A stretch of 8,070 nt of DNA from Sandaracinaceae bacterium (lineage in GTDB: Bacteria > Myxococcota_A > Polyangia > Polyangiales > Sandaracinaceae). The position numbers and the translations under genes were made by a program. The stretch covers positions 1 through 8,070 of the forward strand of contig JANWYL010000135.1 in assembly GCA_025056955.1 (NCBI GenBank). The letters are read 5' to 3'. The stretch's first letter is position 1; every line of letters begins with the position of its first letter. The notes under the pieces are model-generated. The model saw nothing but the letters and a program-made list of their open reading frames with translations, was not told the origin of the DNA and ran no database searches. Shown here in pieces: positions 6,184 through 8,070 of the stretch.

Positions 6184-6873
6184 ATGATGCGTGAAGCCCA
6201 GGGTGCTTCTCAGCAAAAATTGATGAAAAGGGGGCCTTTTCCTCTTTTCCCTCTTCCGGCTTTGGTTGCTTTGCCGGGCCAAGAAGTGGCCCTCCACTTT
6301 TTCGAACCAAGATACCGGGCACTTGGACGCGACCTTGTGGCGCTCCGGGAAGGGGGGCATGCGCGGCCTGAGCTCATTCTCGCCGAAGTCCGACCTGGAG
6401 AAGATGCGCGACGCAACGATTGCCTCCTTTTTGAGATTGCTTCCCTTGGCCACGTGGTGGACCATGTGGTCAATCGCGATGGAACGATCGATGTGTTGAT
6501 CGATGTGAAGGAGCGTGTGCGCATTGAGGAGAGCGAAAGGGGGGATCTTCCCTATCGTCGGGCTTGGGTTGAAACCCTCGAAGACGTTGTCGTCGAAAGC
6601 CCAGCCCTTTATGCCACAGAAGCTTCCCTTAGGGCCTATGCTGCCGAGCTTCAAGCAATCGAGCGGATGTTCAACGGAAGGGGAGGGGTGCGTTTGGATG
6701 GAGGCGTTGGGGCTTTGGCCGATCGCCTTGCCGATCGGTACTTTCAAAATTTTCCCAAGCTCAGGCGCCAGGTGCTTGAAGCCTTGGATGTTTTGACCCG
6801 CGCCGAGATCGTGCTTGAATACCTTGCCCAAATCGTGAATGCGGTGCACGAGGCCCAACGGAAAACCCACTGA
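6184..6873 (+). CDS. Stand-alone LON substrate-binding (N-terminal) domain protein
   Basis: The product is 229 residues and is built around the LON N-terminal domain, without the AAA+ ATPase or protease parts of Lon. Its signature is PFPLFPLPALVALPGQEVAL at about 18-37, followed by HFFEPRYRAL. A beta-rich half with TIDVLIDVKERVRI comes next and then a helical C-terminal half from about residue 145 (TEASLRAYAAELQAIERMF). Such proteins occur widely in bacteria; their role is not settled, though the domain binds polypeptides in Lon itself. ATG is at 6184, with a second in-frame ATG directly after it and another at 6223, just before the domain. None has a clear ribosome binding site, so the first 13 residues are uncertain. 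It could be co-transcribed with the pirin gene 54 bp upstream. It ends 3 bp from a convergent gene. A 250-codon open frame lies antisense to it but looks like a shadow. Confidence 0.88.
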   Translation: MMREAQGASQQKLMKRGPFPLFPLPALVALPGQEVALHFFEPRYRALGRDLVALREGGHARPELILAEVRPGEDARRNDCLLFEIASLGHVVDHVVNRDGTIDVLIDVKERVRIEESERGDLPYRRAWVETLEDVVVESPALYATEASLRAYAAELQAIERMFNGRGGVRLDGGVGALADRLADRYFQNFPKLRRQVLEALDVLTRAEIVLEYLAQIVNAVHEAQRKTH

Positions 6874-6876
6874 CCC

Positions 6877-8070
6877 CTAACACCCTCCGTCCAAACCTGG
6901 AATCACGATCCAAACAACCCTTTCATCCATTCGAATCCTCTTGTTTTCCCGAAAAACCACCCGTGCCGGAATCATTCGTCGCTCTGGGTGCGGTGAGAGC
7001 TTCCCTCCGTCAATCACCAACTCAAAGATGAGAATGGTGTTTGGCAGAACACCAATGAAGGCGTTGTCGACAATTCCTTGCACTCCAGAACTGGGTTGGG
7101 CCTCGAGGGGTCTCACCTCTTTGATGAGTTCCCTGGCATCGATCAAATCTCCTGGCACATCTTCTACCACTGCATCCACATTCAACAATGCCTTCTGAGC
7201 CAGGCTGGTAATGGCTTGGACAATTGCCGACTCGATGCGGTTACCGGAATCACCGATATCGAACACCATCGGATTTCCGTTCGCATCGACAGCTCCTGTA
7301 TCTTTTGCAATCGCCCTTAAATGAGGGAATGGAGATAGGTGAAAAAGATCGCTTGAGCCTAAACCAATCACCCTCGCACCGATTTCGCGAAGCTTTGAGA
7401 GGGCTTCTTCGTAGGTGTGGGGACTTGGGGTGAAGGTGTATCTCGATTCCGGCTGGACTCCGGGCGGCCCATTGTGCATGGGTGCATCGGTGATGAGCAA
7501 AATAACCCTCAACGCACCTTCTCGAAAGCACACACCACCCCATCCTTCCATCGGGCACCCTGGTGAGGGTGGTATAAATGGGGGGAAGCCTTCACCTGTT
7601 GCGACCTGATACAGCGCTTCCACGCTTGCTTCTGGATCGTCCAAATTTCCCCACACGGGTGTTGACTGAAGGGCCACCTCGACGCGGCGGATATCGGTGG
7701 TCATTGGAACCCGGAGGCGATACGGTTCCACACCGCTTGAAGGATGGGCATGTGGAAGAACAGGAAATTCCCCAAAAAGAGCCACTCCGAAAGCGGGATT
7801 GGCAATGAGCGCTCGGGTTTCTGGCACAATTCGTTCGCGCAAGCCCAACCGAACCCCTTCGATTTCATCCTGCATGCTGGCAGAGGCGTCAATCAGAAAG
7901 AGCACATCGATCATGCCAAAGCGGGCAGGCACGGCCAATGTGGCCAGCGTCTGCATTCCTGGCTTTGCCTCGATGCAAGGCCATGGCATGGTTGCACCTT
8001 CACGCTGGGAGTAGGTGTCTTCAGGGGTGTCTTCGCTTCCTCCATCTCCCACCAAAAGGCCGGTTTTTGA
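6877..8070 (-). CDS. Secreted or lipid-anchored vWA-domain protein, 5' end outside window
   Basis: The frame is open to the right edge, giving 397 visible residues and a missing N-terminus where a signal peptide would lie. The visible start is a Gly/Asp/Ser/Glu-rich linker, as often follows a lipoprotein cysteine. A von Willebrand A domain follows from about residue 52. It has the MIDAS motif DASAS (Asp61, Ser63, Ser65) after VLFLI, a candidate threonine in PMTTD (about 123-126) and LLITDAPMHNGP with Asp195. Metal binding therefore looks intact. Two cysteines, near 172 and 181 in PGCPMEGWGGVCF, could form a disulfide, as expected outside the cytoplasm. A C-terminal beta-rich region from about 290 ends in GLDGGC with a terminal cysteine. 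Similar vWA proteins with this cysteine-bearing insert are familiar from Myxococcota. A TTG at 8055 is not a supported start. The role is unknown; adhesion or envelope assembly are guesses. Confidence 0.85.
   Translation of the reverse strand, partial: SKTGLLVGDGGSEDTPEDTYSQREGATMPWPCIEAKPGMQTLATLAVPARFGMIDVLFLIDASASMQDEIEGVRLGLRERIVPETRALIANPAFGVALFGEFPVLPHAHPSSGVEPYRLRVPMTTDIRRVEVALQSTPVWGNLDDPEASVEALYQVATGEGFPPFIPPSPGCPMEGWGGVCFREGALRVILLITDAPMHNGPPGVQPESRYTFTPSPHTYEEALSKLREIGARVIGLGSSDLFHLSPFPHLRAIAKDTGAVDANGNPMVFDIGDSGNRIESAIVQAITSLAQKALLNVDAVVEDVPGDLIDARELIKEVRPLEAQPSSGVQGIVDNAFIGVLPNTILIFELVIDGGKLSPHPERRMIPARVVFRENKRIRMDERVVWIVIPGLDGGC

Noticed and set aside
6118..6870. 250-codon minus-strand gene
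   Set aside because: It is antisense to a LON-domain gene with clear family motifs. The translated frame has no recognisable domain and no ribosome binding site was evident.
8053..8055. TTG start for the vWA protein
   Set aside because: The frame stays open to the window edge, there is no ribosome binding site, and an exported protein of this type needs a signal peptide further upstream.
1..8070. Mobile element, CRISPR array or defence system
   Set aside because: No transposase, integrase, evenly spaced repeats, flanking inverted repeats with target duplications or defence-type domains were seen.

Overview
This window is a stretch of ordinary bacterial chromosome, densely packed with protein-coding genes and moderately GC-rich by eye. 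I see no tRNA, rRNA, CRISPR array, insertion sequence, integrase or phage gene. The mix suggests a member of the Myxococcota or a related deltaproteobacterial lineage. The clues are a secreted von Willebrand A protein with a cysteine-bearing insert, a putative lipoprotein with a glycine-rich N-terminus, a small SpoIIAA/STAS-like protein with a DLREAPGRND motif, and a stand-alone LON-domain protein. This placement is inferred from protein style, not from a marker gene.

Layout from left to right: (1) the 3' part of glgC (ADP-glucose pyrophosphorylase) on +, cut by the left edge. (2) A putative surface lipoprotein on -, convergent with glgC across 21 bp. (3) A 139-bp divergent spacer with a candidate promoter. 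(4) A small STAS-like hypothetical gene on +. (5) pyrC (dihydroorotase) on -, convergent with it. (6) A noncoding stretch of about 264 bp holding a nested hairpin and a possible attenuator-like element. (7) fmt (methionyl-tRNA formyltransferase) on -. (8) A 54-bp divergent spacer with the ribosome binding sites of both flanking genes and a perfect 7-bp dyad over one of them. (9) A long pirin-family gene on +. (10) A LON substrate-binding-domain gene on +. (11) A vWA-domain surface protein on -, convergent with the LON gene across 3 bp and cut by the right edge.

The genes do not form one pathway. glgC serves glycogen synthesis, pyrC de novo pyrimidine synthesis and fmt translation initiation. 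The two putative exported proteins lie at opposite ends and share no visible motif. fmt and pyrC lie on the same strand, but the long spacer and their unrelated roles argue against a tight operon. The pirin and LON genes are 54 bp apart on the same strand and could be co-transcribed. I found no clear evidence of a new multi-gene system. The items most worth a second look are the RNA-level or operator-like structures in the fmt/pirin and fmt/pyrC spacers.
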